The notes below the pieces were generated by a model. That model was not told the origin of the DNA and did no database searches. It saw only the letters and a program-made list of their open reading frames with translations. This document shows positions 20,132 to 30,691 of a DNA stretch of 56,339 nucleotides, in pieces. The DNA lies in contig JAUCBJ010003264.1 in NCBI GenBank assembly GCA_032718475.1, positions 1 to 56,339 of the forward strand. The letters are read 5' to 3'. How positions within the stretch are numbered: the first letter of the stretch is position 1; each line of letters starts with the position of its first letter. Source of the DNA: Nemertoderma westbladi (Eukaryota > Xenacoelomorpha > Nemertodermatida > Nemertodermatidae). Both the position numbers and the translations under genes were made by a program.

Positions 20132-23100
20132 TCATATATTTATAGCTCGCAGTAACGAAATAAAAGCATCTACTACTGGTCTGTTGTACTTAAGGAGAAC
20201 CTTCTCTTCAGGTACCTCATGGCACTGAGCCGGGATGGTGTCGGGGTACCGAGCCGGGTTTATGTCGGGGTACCGAGCCGGGATGGTGTCAGGGTACCGA
20301 GCCGGGTTGGTGTCGGGGTACCGAGCCGGGTTGGTGTCGGGGTACCGAGCCGGGTTGGTGTCGGGGTACCGAGCCGGGTTGGTGTCGGGGTACCGAGCCG
20401 GGTTGGTGTCGGGGTACCGAGCCGGGTTGGTGTCGGGGTACCGAGCCGGGTTGGTGTCGGGGTACCGAGCCGGGTTGGTGTCGGGGTACCGAGCCGGGTT
20501 GGTGTCGGGGTACCGAGCCGGGTTGGTGTCGGGGTACCGAGCCGGGTTGGTGTCGGGGTACCGAGCCGGGTTGGTGTCAGGGTACCGAGCCGGGTTGGTG
20601 TCGGGGTACCGAGCCGGGTTGGTGTCAGGGTACCGAGCCGGGTTGGTGTCGGGGCAACGAGCCGGGTTGGTGTCGGGGTACCGAGCCGGGTTGGTGTCAG
20701 GGTACCGAGCCGGGTTGGTGTCGGGGCACCGAGCCGGGTTGGTGTCGGGGCACCGAGCCGGGTTGGTGTCGGGGTACCGAGCCGGGTTGGTGTCAGGGTA
20801 CCGAGCCGGGTTGGTGTCGGGGTACCGAGCCGGGTTGGTGTCAGGGTACCGAGCCGGGTTGGTGTCGGGGCACCGAGCCGGGTTGGTGTCGGGGTACCGA
20901 GCCGGGTTGGTGTCGGGGTACCGAGCCGGGTTGGTGTCGGGGTACCGAGCCGGGTTGGTGTCGGGGTACCGAGCCGGGGTGGTGTCGGGGTACCGAAGTT
21001 GTTTACCGAAGTTTACCGAGTGGTCGGTAACAATAATATTACGGTGAAGAAAGTCCTTTATGGACTTAGCAAGGATCTTTATATTTCTTAGTGAAATATG
21101 TCTATCGTCATACAGATGGGATCTGTTTATCGTCGTGTGGGATGCTAACGTGACTTTTAATTTCCTACATGAGATTCTGAGGTTGTTATTGATATTGGTA
21201 ACATCGATATCAGTTCGTGGAAGAATGGAAGAAACAACTATTTGACAATTAGGCCAGGTTTGTTTTGCTACTCCGATTGCAGTTTCGATGTTTTTACATA
21301 TAGGCCTTGTAGATCTGTTGATAGGGTCAACTTCATTTGTTCCTGTGTGGATATATATTTTGGTAACATTACTGTCGAATTTAGCGGATGAGTACATTCT
21401 ATCAATAAGATCTTGAGAATTACCTGTAGGAATCATCTTTGCTGTTATGTCGATTTGTCTTGTACGTATAAACCGTCGATTGCTGTCCATAAATATTAGG
21501 ACTCTTGGTTTATCCCTTTTCGCGTTTCGCACCGTTGTGTATGGGGGTGAGGAAGGTCTCGGTGAGTTTTCCTGGCAGTTATCTGCATCAGTAGTTATAG
21601 GATGATTCTGGGACTCAGGGGATTCAGGGACTGGGATTGTTGGGCGTACCGTGGACCCATCCGGGATTGTTGGGCGAACCATGGACCCATCCGGGATTGT
21701 TGGGCGAACCGTGGACCCATCCTGGATTGTTGGGCGAACCGTGGACCCCTCCTGGATAGTTGGGCGAACCGTGGACCCATCCGGGATTGTTGGGCGAACC
21801 GTGGACCCATCCGGGATTGTTGGGCGAACCGTGGACCCATCCGGGATTGTTGGGCAAACCGTGGACCCATCCGGGATTGTTGGGCGAACCATGGACCCAT
21901 CCGGGATTGTTGGGCGAACCGTGGACCCATCCGGGATTGTTGGGCGAATTGTGGACCCATCCGGGATTGTTGGGCAAACCGTGGACCCATCCGGGATTGT
22001 TGGGCGAACCGTGGACCCATCCGGGATTGTTGGGCAAACCGTGGACCCATCCGGGATTGTTGGGCGAACCGTGGACCCATCCGGGATTGTTGGGCAAACC
22101 GTAGACTCGTCCGAGACACCACGACCAAGGGTCGCAGACTCGTCCAGGATTGATTGGTGCCTTGAAAGGGTTTCGTTTAAAAAAGCAATTTCGTTCTGTA
22201 ATGCATGTATACGACCATACATCTCGTCTCTAAATTCCTCCATTTTATGGATGCAGTCACAGTGTGGGTTTTCGACATTATAACGCTTCGTAAACCCGGG
22301 TGACCGGCTACGACTACGATTCCGAAGAATACTACGATCTGACGTCTGACGATCCCAACTTACTGTGTCATCTAATTCGAAAACCGGTATATGACTTTCA
22401 TGATTACTACTAAAGCGATGAAGATTTGGTCTATTTTTTACAAATGGTGGGTTGTCTTCATTTTCAGTTTCTAATATAGCCATATCAACATCGTTTCCGG
22501 TACTGATAGATGTATTAGTTTGCATAGGGATAGGTAGGTCTCTCACCTGACCAATTGAAGTACCGCAATTGTTCTCATAGGTATTTTCTTTGTTAGGGTC
22601 AACAGATACCGGTATCGCCGACGCAATAGGTGCGGGTAGAGTGGAACAAAGACGCAGTGGTCTCTCAGCAGAACGGGGGCCGCTATAGTTTTTCGATAGA
22701 GAACCTCGCTGGGCACCAGGTACAATGTATGGTGCTGTATTGTCTCTTATTGCTTTGAAATCTCTAAGTGAAACTGCCTGCAGTCGCTTTATAAGATCGG
22801 CCCTTGATCCACTAGTTTTTAGATCTAATCGGCCTAATTCAGCCTTAAGAGTTGCGATTGACCATGAGTTTATATCGGGTGGTTGGTCTTGTGTGATAAA
22901 AACACCATCCCCATCGCCACAAGTAGGCGCGGACGGCCCTGAAGTGGGCGCGGACGGCCCTGAAGTGGGTGCGGATGGCCCCGTGCGTTGCATGGGCGGC
23001 CTTGTAGTCGGTGCAGGCGGCCACGTGCGTTGCATGGGCGTCCTTGCAGTAAACGCGGGCGGCCTTGCAGTGAACGCGGACGGCCCCGTGTGCTGCATGG

Positions 23101-24415
23101 GCGGCCCTGTAGTGGGTGCGGGCGGCCCCGTGCGTTGCACGGGCGGCCCTGTAATTGTGGGCGCGTGCGACCCCGTGCATTGCGTGGGCGGCCCTGTAGT
23201 ATGCGTGGGCGGCACTATGAAACCAAATGAATTAAGGTAACCTCGTTCTTCGATTGTGTAACCTCTCCGATCCCTATTGTACTGATAATCAAATGCTTGA
23301 TTACTATCATTTAGTGTGTCCCTTCCTTGTTGGAACCTGTTGTACTCGTACATACCACGTCCCTGTCGACTTGCATTAGTCGCCGGGAAACTTCGCTGGG
23401 CAATCTGTGATCGTATTCCGTTCTGCGGAATCTGGTATCGACTCGGACGACTCTCGGACGACTCCTTCGATAAAACCTGATCGAGAGTAACATTTTCCTT
23501 CCCGAAAATGTCCCATCCACTGATTGATTTGTCACCTATTCTAAGATTATTACCTGAAACACGGGCTGATAGATTCTGTTGTTTCGCATCTCGAGCCAGT
23601 TGGAATAACGTGTCTCTTTCTTGCCGCATTTCTGCCGGGAAGTCGTTGACAATGCGGTACTGACTGCCAGCTATCTTCTCCTTACATTCAAGAACTGCAA
23701 ACTTCTGTTTTGTCATCACAAATTCGACCTTTATTGGCCGAGTCCAATTGGGTCTATATCGACCTTGCCGCCGAACTCCGTCTATCCAAAGTTCGTCAGT
23801 GTTTAGCCCAAGTCCACTTTGGAAGAATTCCAGGACAACGCGCTCCGTATCTTCTCCTCTACGTTCCGGTATATTCTTTACAATTAAGTTTTTCCGCGAC
23901 ATTGTTCGTTCCATCTCGACCTGCCTCCTCAATAACTTATTATAATTTTCATCAACTCGTAGGTCAACGTTCTGCAGATGAGATCTTATCTGGTTAATCC
24001 CATCATTCATTGCCGGGAGTAAAGACAAATTCTCTAGATGGTTTTGATCTAGATCTAGACCTATGGGACCAGCGGACCTTCCGCTGCTGCTTACCCTAGA
24101 TCTCTTCGCCCTTGCCGCTGTCAGCTTCCCTCCAGCAACTGACGTGGCCCCGGCCACGTAAACATCTGAATCCGAGTTGTTTGCTACCCAAGCAGTGGGC
24201 GACTCTCCACGTATCCGTCTACCGTAACAGGCTGGGTTTGTTCCACTTCCAGCACCGTGTTGGAGTTGCAAGGATTGCTCCATGTATTCCTCGTTCCATT
24301 CAGCTTGTCGCTCTAAATAGACATAGTTCACGTTTTGATTTCCGGCAATGTCATAACCGACACCGACGGTCCCGGCTCCGGCACTGTTATAATCGCACCC
24401 TGCCATACCTTCCAT
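20132..24415 (-). CDS. LINE-B ORF1: RRM/CTD, SAP, SGNH esterase, two repeat arrays
   Basis: A 1427-residue protein starts at ATG 24,415; an in-frame GTG lies 12 bp upstream. Order: Gly/Ser-rich N-terminus; short coiled coil (about 140-172); L1-ORF1-like RRM (KNLIVKNIPERRGED, about 174-250) and C-terminal RNA-binding part (to about 300); Pro/Thr-rich tract (400-500); SAP-like helix pair (WSIATLKAELGRLDLK, about 517-548); second coiled coil (720-760); sixteen 10-residue TVRPTIPDGS units; SGNH esterase (about 970-1130) with the Ser block FMDSN, HTGTNE and DDRHIS carrying the Asp-x2-His pair; about thirty-two 8-residue ARYPDTNP units; short tail. Esterase and RRM are known in CR1/L2-type ORF1 proteins, where they serve RNA packaging and an unsettled lipid-hydrolysis role. 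A SAP domain and such large repeats are unusual. Nucleic-acid binding is inferred. Confidence 0.9.
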   Translation of the reverse strand: MEGMAGCDYNSAGAGTVGVGYDIAGNQNVNYVYLERQAEWNEEYMEQSLQLQHGAGSGTNPACYGRRIRGESPTAWVANNSDSDVYVAGATSVAGGKLTAARAKRSRVSSSGRSAGPIGLDLDQNHLENLSLLPAMNDGINQIRSHLQNVDLRVDENYNKLLRRQVEMERTMSRKNLIVKNIPERRGEDTERVVLEFFQSGLGLNTDELWIDGVRRQGRYRPNWTRPIKVEFVMTKQKFAVLECKEKIAGSQYRIVNDFPAEMRQERDTLFQLARDAKQQNLSARVSGNNLRIGDKSISGWDIFGKENVTLDQVLSKESSESRPSRYQIPQNGIRSQIAQRSFPATNASRQGRGMYEYNRFQQGRDTLNDSNQAFDYQYNRDRRGYTIEERGYLNSFGFIVPPTHTTGPPTQCTGSHAPTITGPPVQRTGPPAPTTGPPMQHTGPSAFTARPPAFTARTPMQRTWPPAPTTRPPMQRTGPSAPTSGPSAPTSGPSAPTCGDGDGVFITQDQPPDINSWSIATLKAELGRLDLKTSGSRADLIKRLQAVSLRDFKAIRDNTAPYIVPGAQRGSLSKNYSGPRSAERPLRLCSTLPAPIASAIPVSVDPNKENTYENNCGTSIGQVRDLPIPMQTNTSISTGNDVDMAILETENEDNPPFVKNRPNLHRFSSNHESHIPVFELDDTVSWDRQTSDRSILRNRSRSRSPGFTKRYNVENPHCDCIHKMEEFRDEMYGRIHALQNEIAFLNETLSRHQSILDESATLGRGVSDESTVCPTIPDGSTVRPTIPDGSTVCPTIPDGSTVRPTIPDGSTVCPTIPDGSTIRPTIPDGSTVRPTIPDGSMVRPTIPDGSTVCPTIPDGSTVRPTIPDGSTVRPTIPDGSTVRPTIQEGSTVRPTIQDGSTVRPTIPDGSMVRPTIPDGSTVRPTIPVPESPESQNHPITTDADNCQENSPRPSSPPYTTVRNAKRDKPRVLIFMDSNRRFIRTRQIDITAKMIPTGNSQDLIDRMYSSAKFDSNVTKIYIHTGTNEVDPINRSTRPICKNIETAIGVAKQTWPNCQIVVSSILPRTDIDVTNINNNLRISCRKLKVTLASHTTINRSHLYDDRHISLRNIKILAKSIKDFLHRNIIVTDHSVNFGKQLRYPDTTPARYPDTNPARYPDTNPARYPDTNPARYPDTNPARCPDTNPARYPDTNPARYPDTNPARYPDTNPARYPDTNPARCPDTNPARCPDTNPARYPDTNPARYPDTNPARCPDTNPARYPDTNPARYPDTNPARYPDTNPARYPDTNPARYPDTNPARYPDTNPARYPDTNPARYPDTNPARYPDTNPARYPDTNPARYPDTNPARYPDTNPARYPDTNPARYPDTNPARYPDTIPARYPDINPARYPDTIPAQCHEVPEEKVLLKYNRPVVDAFISLLRAINI
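20229..21000. repeat. 24-bp coding minisatellite, about 32 copies
   Basis: The plus-strand unit contains GGTGTCGGGGTACCGAGCCG and encodes ARYPDTNP on the minus strand within ORF1. Copies are nearly identical, with recurrent single-base variants (GTCAGGG, GGGGCACC, GGGGCAACG). Its high GC content contrasts with the surrounding LINE. All three plus-strand frames are also largely open because the unit length is divisible by three. Confidence 0.95.
21635..22115. repeat. 30-bp coding minisatellite, 16 copies
   Basis: The plus-strand unit contains GGATTGTTGGGCGAACCGTG and encodes TVRPTIPDGS on the minus strand within ORF1. Variants include CGAACC/CAAACC and TCCGG/TCCTGG. The array sits on the N-terminal side of the SGNH esterase-coding segment; the 24-bp array sits on the other side. 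Confidence 0.95.
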
Positions 24416-24540
24416 TCCATTCACCACTCACTAGGAGTCTGCAGTCCAGTAGTATAATGTATATTAGTATTAGATAAGTCAGGCAGGCAGTGTCAGTATA
24501 AAGTTACCGGTGCGGTACACCCGGTTACAGTAATAGCAAT

Positions 24541-25055
24541 TAATAATACCCACCCGAGTACATATTAACCCACCCGAGTTGTATTAATCAAAATATTTAC
24601 TATCAACAACGTAAAACCACGATGTAGTACTCAAATTAACCCACCCGAGTTGTATTAATCAAAATATTTACTATCAACAACGTAAAACAGCGATGTAGTA
24701 CTCAAATTAACCCACCCGAGTTGTATTAATCAAAATATTTACTATCAACAACGTAAAACCACGATGTAGTACTCAAATTAACCCACCCGAGTTGTATTAA
24801 TCAAAATATTTACTATCAACAACGTAAAACCACGATGTAGTACTCAAATTAACCCACCCGAGTTGTATTAATCAAAATATTTACTATCAACAACGTAAAA
24901 CAACGATGTAGTACTCAAATTAACCCACCCGAGTTGTATTAATCAAAATATTTACTATCAACAACGTAAAACAACGATGTAGTACTCAAATTAACCCACC
25001 CGAGTTGTATTAGTCAAAATATTTACTATCAACAACGTAAAACGATGATGTAGTA
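24541..25055. repeat. 71-bp satellite, right block
   Basis: About seven copies of the same 71-bp unit found at 10,600-11,178, in the same orientation. The first copy next to LINE-B is rearranged (CCCACCCGAGTACATATTAA) and the last is cut short before TAGTAAATCC. Together the two blocks bracket LINE-A plus LINE-B. Confidence 0.95.
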
Positions 25056-25139
25056 AATCCATATAGTAGAGTTATACAGTATGAAAAATTGGCGACACAA
25101 TGAATCAATATGTGAGATTAAACGTGTTACAACACAATA

Positions 25140-28091
25140 CAATACATTATATATATATTTCAACATATTGCCTTAACAAATTAATCAATTGCATGATACT
25201 ATTAGATCCGGCTATGTTAGCTCTAAATTTTATAATAATGTTTAAATAGTTGATTGTGGGATTATATGATTCCAAAATAGTAGAGGATATACTTGTGTTT
25301 ATCGCAGAAGGGGATTGCCATTTTATAACAGTTTGCAATAAACCTAGCATCATTTTTCTCACTTATAAGTAGAGGTTTGTAGTGAGTGGAAAGTAGGAAG
25401 CGGATAGGCCATTCTGGCTTTGTGATGGGTGCTGCCAAGGCCAATGTGTGCCGTGTCTTGTTTGATGTATAATAGGGCATAACCGAGTCCAGTTTGCAAT
25501 AAATCATTAGGACAAGTTTCTAATCATATGATGGCCCCTACTATAGACTTGTACGCCTCATCGGCAATGTAGCTGCATCCCATTAAGCCGTAGAGAGTAT
25601 TGTTACCCACATAATTTCCCACACAGAGTAGTCTACGTAGCAGCCTATGTGATTCTATCACTTCAATTTGCGTCCTAGTTAGGGCTCCAAATAGGAATTT
25701 TATTTTATATAAGGCCGATGGAATTCGAATCGTTCTCCATATAATCTTCCCAAAGTTTCACAGTCAAACTTCCGAGCTGTCCATGACTTACTTCTGAATA
25801 TTTCGCAAATTGTGGATAAGGTACTGATGCAATATTGTAAAGCATTATGTCGCCTTGTTGCAAGGTTGAATCCTAGGAAACACAGATTGGTACTTTTCGG
25901 GATAAGGTGGTTGTTAAACTCCAAGATTGCTGGATGATGAGAAGTAGAACTGCAGATCCATTTAGTTTTAGTCAGTTCGATGGTTAGGTCCAGTTTTTCG
26001 CATTCCTCCGTTATATGCTTCATCATTTGTTTTAGTTCACATTCACTTGTGGCGAGTAGAAGGAAGTCATCAGCATATCCTATTACTCCCACCCATGCAG
26101 ACCCAATTACGCATCCCAAATTGTCGGTTTGTAGTTTTAGTTGATGTATAAATATTAAACAGAAATGGTGAAAGTAATGAACCCTGTTTTACCCCCCCCC
26201 CCCCCCCCCTTAATATGCTGTACCCTGTCAATTCAACGTGTTCTCCGAATTTTAGGAAAATAGTGGTGTTCATATAATAACGGCATAGGACAATGATATT
26301 AAAAGGATTTATGAACTCCGACAACTTGTTGAATAACATGACCAGATTGACTTTATCAAACGCAGCTTTGATATCCATTTGGCAGATATATAGAGGAGTT
26401 TTATGTTGGTGATAATATTCCGTACATTCAAGTGCCAATCCGATTGCCATGTCTGCACCAATTCTTTTTTTGAAACCGAGCTGGTTAGCGTTTGTTGAGT
26501 TAACATACTCTGAGAAATACAAGGATAAAATTGATCCCTCCAAGATTTTCGCAAGGATAGGTATTGAGGCAATAGGGCGATAAGAGGGAACGAGCTGGGG
26601 ATTCTTTTTCTTTCCCTTATACACATGGGTAACAGTTGTGTTCCCGAGGAATTAGTCTGATAGTAGGAACAATTAAAGACCCATAGACCCATTAAGGATG
26701 TTGGCGATAGTCTTAGAGGTTGTGTCGGAGTTGGTATGAAGAAGGTGCTCCACTGTAAGAGAAAGAAAGTCTGGTGATTTCCCTTTATTAAGTTTACTGA
26801 TGACTCGTTTGCTTACAATGGGTAAGATATGTGGCATGGTTCCAATGTCGCATTTTTTCTTTAATTCCCCAATGAGATTGTATAAGTAGGTCACTTTAAG
26901 TAGGTCACTGTATAAGTCACTTTATCAGCTTGATTAGTAGACTTTCGCTACATATGATGTAGCCTTTTGGTAGTGGATATCCTTTCCTTTAATTTTGTTG
27001 AGTGGACCAGGCATTCTTCCTCCTTATTGGGACTTTCCTCCTTTTCAAGATTGGAATATAATATAGTTATGTGCTGCCTTTGTAAGAATTCTTTCAGCAG
27101 TGCTAGTATATAGTCATTCAGGTCTCCTACAGTCCAAGTTGAGAGGTCTTGTGAGTATTGAGAATTCAATTGGGGGAGGAGATTTTTCACTTCAAGGGTA
27201 TATTTATCTATGTTTGTCTTTGTGGCCTTTGACCAATGGTGTTTGGCTATACTCATGCGGGCGGGAGTGCAACTATTAGTGACTGGAGGTGGAGGGGCTT
27301 CGGCGCAAGGTTTTATTATGGGGTAGAAGTGTACTTCAACTGTGTATAGTCAGATAAGTTCTAAGATTGATCCATTGTGTGGACCTATCCAGAATGGGAA
27401 ACGACGTGTATTTTACTTATGATATGGTCTATATAGGATATCCCCGTGTCTCCCCTGTAGAAGCTGTGGCAGGGACCAGTAGTGGTAGCAAAGGTATCAA
27501 AGGCAGCCATATGATTAGATATCAGAAAGTTGTTAAATTTTTTTCCCCCTAGGAGTAGCATGTTTCCTGTTACATCTTGTACCCTGGAGGGGACCAACGT
27601 CTGCGTTACTATCCATGAGTATGATTGGAGTAAGGTCACTGTTGATGTCCACTACAGCCTGAAGTTGTCCTATGAAATGGTCATAAACAGAGCTCCGTTT
27701 AATTGAATCAGAGGCATAGCAGGAGAGTAGTAGGTACCGGTATGCGGTTTTGTCGGCGGTCAGTAGTGCTTTAGCTCCTATTATATTATCCTCACATCCT
27801 ATTTCAGTGACATTAGAGAACTTGCACTTCCTCAGAAAAATGGCGACCCTATCTGAGTTTCGATAGGATAACGATTTAGCAGGTATGTGAAAGTAATTGT
27901 ATTGAATTGAATGTAAAATTGTCATCAAAGTCTTTGAAAATGGCCCTGGCATCAATGCTGTCACGCAGATGCTCGTGCATTGCTAGCACAATTAAGTTCC
28001 TCAGTAGATTGTGAATGTAATCAATGTTGTCAGCTAGTCCCCAGCAGTTGTATGTTCCTACTATGATGTTGATGTGATCACCATCGTCCAT
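25140..28091 (-). pseudogene. LINE-C, decayed endonuclease-RT element
   Basis: Minus-strand pieces in order: endonuclease start (28,091-27,876, GTYNCWGL), endonuclease core (27,964-27,533, with LMDSNADVGPLQG, a variant of the GDFN box), endonuclease end (27,639-27,385, GDTGISYIDHII), linker (27,256-26,948), RT entry (26,894-26,673, LNKGKSPDFLSL), RT palm (26,624-26,070; SYRPIASIPILAKILE, CQMDIKAAFDKVN, then VKQGSLLSPFLFNIY), catalytic box VIGYADDFLL (near 26,080), and C-terminal parts down to about 25,140. Several frameshifts and a run of 18 C at 26,192-26,209 break it. No poly-A or microsatellite tail is evident at the 3' end. Confidence 0.85.
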
Positions 28092-28750
28092 GTACCATGT
28101 ATTATTTTTGTTTGTGACATCAATTTTATCACTACCTATGTTAGGGTTAGAATGCGTAAGATTGGATAAGTTTGCCTCCAGTTTCCTTCCATGTCTTCTG
28201 TGTGGTCTGCCTTGCTTCTGGACATCTATCCTATCCAGGGTGCCATATTCTTTCCATCTGTTAAACTCGATACTTCACCGGATGGATCTTTGTATGGCAG
28301 GGGTGACTTACGGTCTTTTTCCTTTGTAACACTATACATAAATAACATGTGTTGTGACTTACAGCCTTTCTACATTGCATATCTCTAGAACTTGAGTAGA
28401 TATGGTGTTCTCGATTATACCATTAGATACAGTAGATACAGTATGTGGACGCGTCCATTGTGTGGGCGAACGCGGACTCGGACCCCGGGACGGCTTAGAT
28501 GTTAGAGGTCTGGCGGGTTTGTTGGGTACTGGCAGTGGCAGAGTGGCAGACTGGTGATGGGTACTGAACCAATTTGTATTGTTTGTATTGTTGCTAGGTA
28601 ACAGTTTGAATCAGCTGGTGGTGGGTTATATTTGTACTTGTTTTGGTGCGTTTTTATATTCGAATTATTGTTTGTTAATATTATAATATATGGAGGCTGC
28701 GGAGAGTAAAAAAAAAAAATAAAAAAAAAATTAGATACAGTAGAGTACAT
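28092..28750 (-). other. LINE-C upstream region, possible ORF1 remnant
   Basis: The minus strand shows short charged coding-like stretches (for example KSPLPYKDPSGEVSSLTDGK near 28,320-28,250), consistent with an ORF1 remnant of LINE-C, but no domain is recognised. An A-rich run on the plus strand (28,709-28,731) may be an insertion tail or simple sequence. Confidence 0.3.
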
Positions 28751-29030
28751 TTTTTAGACCCAGAAAAAGTGAATTTTGGAAAAATGAGACTTACGGACTT
28801 TTTACATTGCACGGCAGAACTATGGCTGACCCCTCACACGGAGCAACTTTTGTTTCAGAAACAAGCTGCAGAAACAAAATTTGCTCAGTGTTGAGGTTTA
28901 ATAGGACCATTAGTACATTATACGAAATATGTCAAAAAAATTAAATCACAAAAAAGTTAAATTAGGCCTACACTATTCCTATTAAATCACAATTAGTTAA
29001 ATCAATCTAGGCTGTGATTTGGTTCAATTT
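28751..29030. other. Spacer, nothing recognised
   Basis: AT-rich sequence without domains or obvious repeats. Confidence 0.4.
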
Positions 29031-29034
29031 TCAA

Positions 29035-29195
29035 AAGTCGAATCGAATCGAATGAATTTTCTTTCATTTTTCGATTCGATTTCGTGATTTTTCGATTCGA
29101 TTCGATTTATGGAAAAATCGCTTTCGATTCGATTTCGACCCAGTGAAATACGTTAGATTCGATTCGATTTTCGATTCGATTTCAATTCGATCCCA
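29035..29195. repeat. CGATT-type simple repeat
   Basis: Irregular iterations of TTCGATTCGATT on the plus strand, preceded by the complementary form TCGAATCGAATCGAAT, giving inverted symmetry at the left edge. It directly adjoins the truncated LTR of BEL-1. Confidence 0.8.
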
Positions 29196-29304
29196 TTCCC
29201 TGCATAGAGTCCGTATCAGTGCCTCAATAAAGTTAGGTCCATCCAAGACAAACCTGTGTGGAAATAATTCCACACACACCCCCACATCACAAAAAAACAT
29301 AAAG

Positions 29305-29763
29305 CTAGTCGCGAAATCTTGAAGTACGCCGCACAACACGACTGAAGGAGTTTATTTGTTCATCAGTGACGGATGTTGAGTGGTTGTTAATGGGTGCGGC
29401 ATCAGGGACAGACATCAGGGACGTGGTAGAGGCACAATTGGATGACACATTCGATGTAGAAGCACCCCCATGATGAGGGCTGGGATCATTTACACCCCCA
29501 CGGTGCTCATGACCTGTAGTGTCACATTCCAGTGGCACTAATAAGTGTACAGCGCTAGTAGTCTTCTTACCACGGATACATAATTCCACAGAACGTGCTT
29601 GGCCATCACGGCTTGGTAATATCCGTAAAATGCAGGCCAAAGGCCACTTACCGCGAGGTAAATGGCCACATTTCAGGTTTGCTTGTCGGACCAGGACAAG
29701 GTCTCCGGGTGAAGGAGATGATATAGGGGGTGCACGGGGCAGGCGCCGTGCAGAGTGATGCAA
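29305..29763 (-). pseudogene. BEL-1 pol C-terminus (DUF5641-like)
   Basis: The frame contains SPGDLVLVRQANLKCGHLPR and then KWPLACILRILPSRDGQARS, the hallmark of the domain at the end of BEL/Pao integrases. It is joined almost directly to protease-region sequence, so everything between is lost. It lies just inside the 3' LTR remnant. Confidence 0.85.
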
Positions 29764-29886
29764 TATAATTTGATGACCATTGTTGCCATAGCAATCGGGA
29801 AAGTCAATCGCGACGAAGGTGTGCTTGATGAAGGCCAGAGTTATTAATTGCAGATGGTTAGGAGAAAGATGAGTGAGGACTCGTTT

Positions 29887-30657
29887 TTATAAAGGTGCAA
29901 TTTTGTTAAAGTTGCATGAGGGGTGACGATGACCCAAAAATGCAAGATGTACCTGATAATGTGGAGGATTGTCCATGGAACGAGTAGGGATTGGAAATGA
30001 GGGGGTATCAACATCGAGTTCCTTAATTCCTACTGAATCCAACTCCCACAGTTTGGTAAGAGCGGAGAGATCACTGACTAACAGCATAGGGGAAGGAGAT
30101 CCCATGGATGGTTGTCCCTGATAAGGGCCACAAAATACACGACCAAAGAATGTTTCAATGACTATAGGGGCATTTGGAAAGGTTTGGGTAGGACCAGTAA
30201 CACTCCAGATATGATCAGCCACAATAATTAATGCAATATCACGTTCACCATCATCAAATTGGTCAGCCCAGTGAGTGAGATTAGCAACAGAAGGAGGAAA
30301 ATTAGAAAGATACTCCTGACGCATTGTGGGACAGAGTCTGTCTGCAGTCCAGGCAGACATAGCCACAGGTTCACCAAAATACTGACTATGGAGTTGGAGC
30401 TGGATAAGATAACGCTCCTGTGTCATTATATGCCCATCAAAAGACCCAGTGGTCATGGTGCGTGTCTGGATGCATGGTAAATTAATATCCTCAACCATGG
30501 ATGACTTGATATAAGATCGCTTACAGCCATCATCAAGATATACAAATATCCATGCTCCGTCACCAGGAGGAGCACCTGGTGCAGAGATATAGGCCCGGGC
30601 AAGCTTGACGAAGACAGGACAGTCATGGGTGGACTGTTCTGGCATTACTTGGAGCAC
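29887..30657 (-). pseudogene. BEL-1 aspartic protease region
   Basis: This retropepsin-like domain of BEL/Pao elements normally cuts gag-pol. The active-site segment reads VYLDDGCKRSYI, aligning with the usual L-D-(T/S)-G-(S/A)-x-R-S-(F/Y)-I, so the middle residue of the D-T/S-G triad is replaced by Asp. Downstream text (PIVIETFFGRVFCGPYQG) resembles the BEL protease C-terminal 'GW/V-x-x-GP' region. The segment ends at the deletion joint with the pol C-terminus. Confidence 0.75.
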
Positions 30658-30691
30658 TGATAAGACTGAATTATGGAAAGGGTTAGCGCCA

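Larger units (their letters stand above)
15661..24545 (-). mobile_element. LINE-B, apparently full-length CR1-like LINE with 2A
   Basis: A minus-strand non-LTR retrotransposon of nearly 8.9 kb has two long uninterrupted ORFs (24,415-20,132 and about 20,004-15,958). It has a short 5' UTR that ends near the 71-bp satellite, and a 3' UTR ending in a TTA/TAA trinucleotide tail at 15,661-15,697, preceded by AATAAA (15,704-15,709 read on the minus strand). An esterase domain in ORF1, endonuclease plus RT in ORF2 and a microsatellite tail are typical of the CR1/L2 group. All catalytic motifs I can read are intact, so this copy may be young. Both ORFs carry unusual additions, described separately. 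Confidence 0.9.

Noticed and set aside
20219-21091. Two long plus-strand frames over the 24-bp minisatellite
   Set aside because: Antisense repeat artefacts. The minus frame is continuous with RRM and esterase domains.
21595-22283. Several frames over the 30-bp minisatellite on both strands
   Set aside because: The same repeat effect; no domains outside the array.
22845-23240. Several Arg/Ala/Gly-rich frames on both strands
   Set aside because: Shadows of the Pro/Thr-rich tract of LINE-B ORF1.
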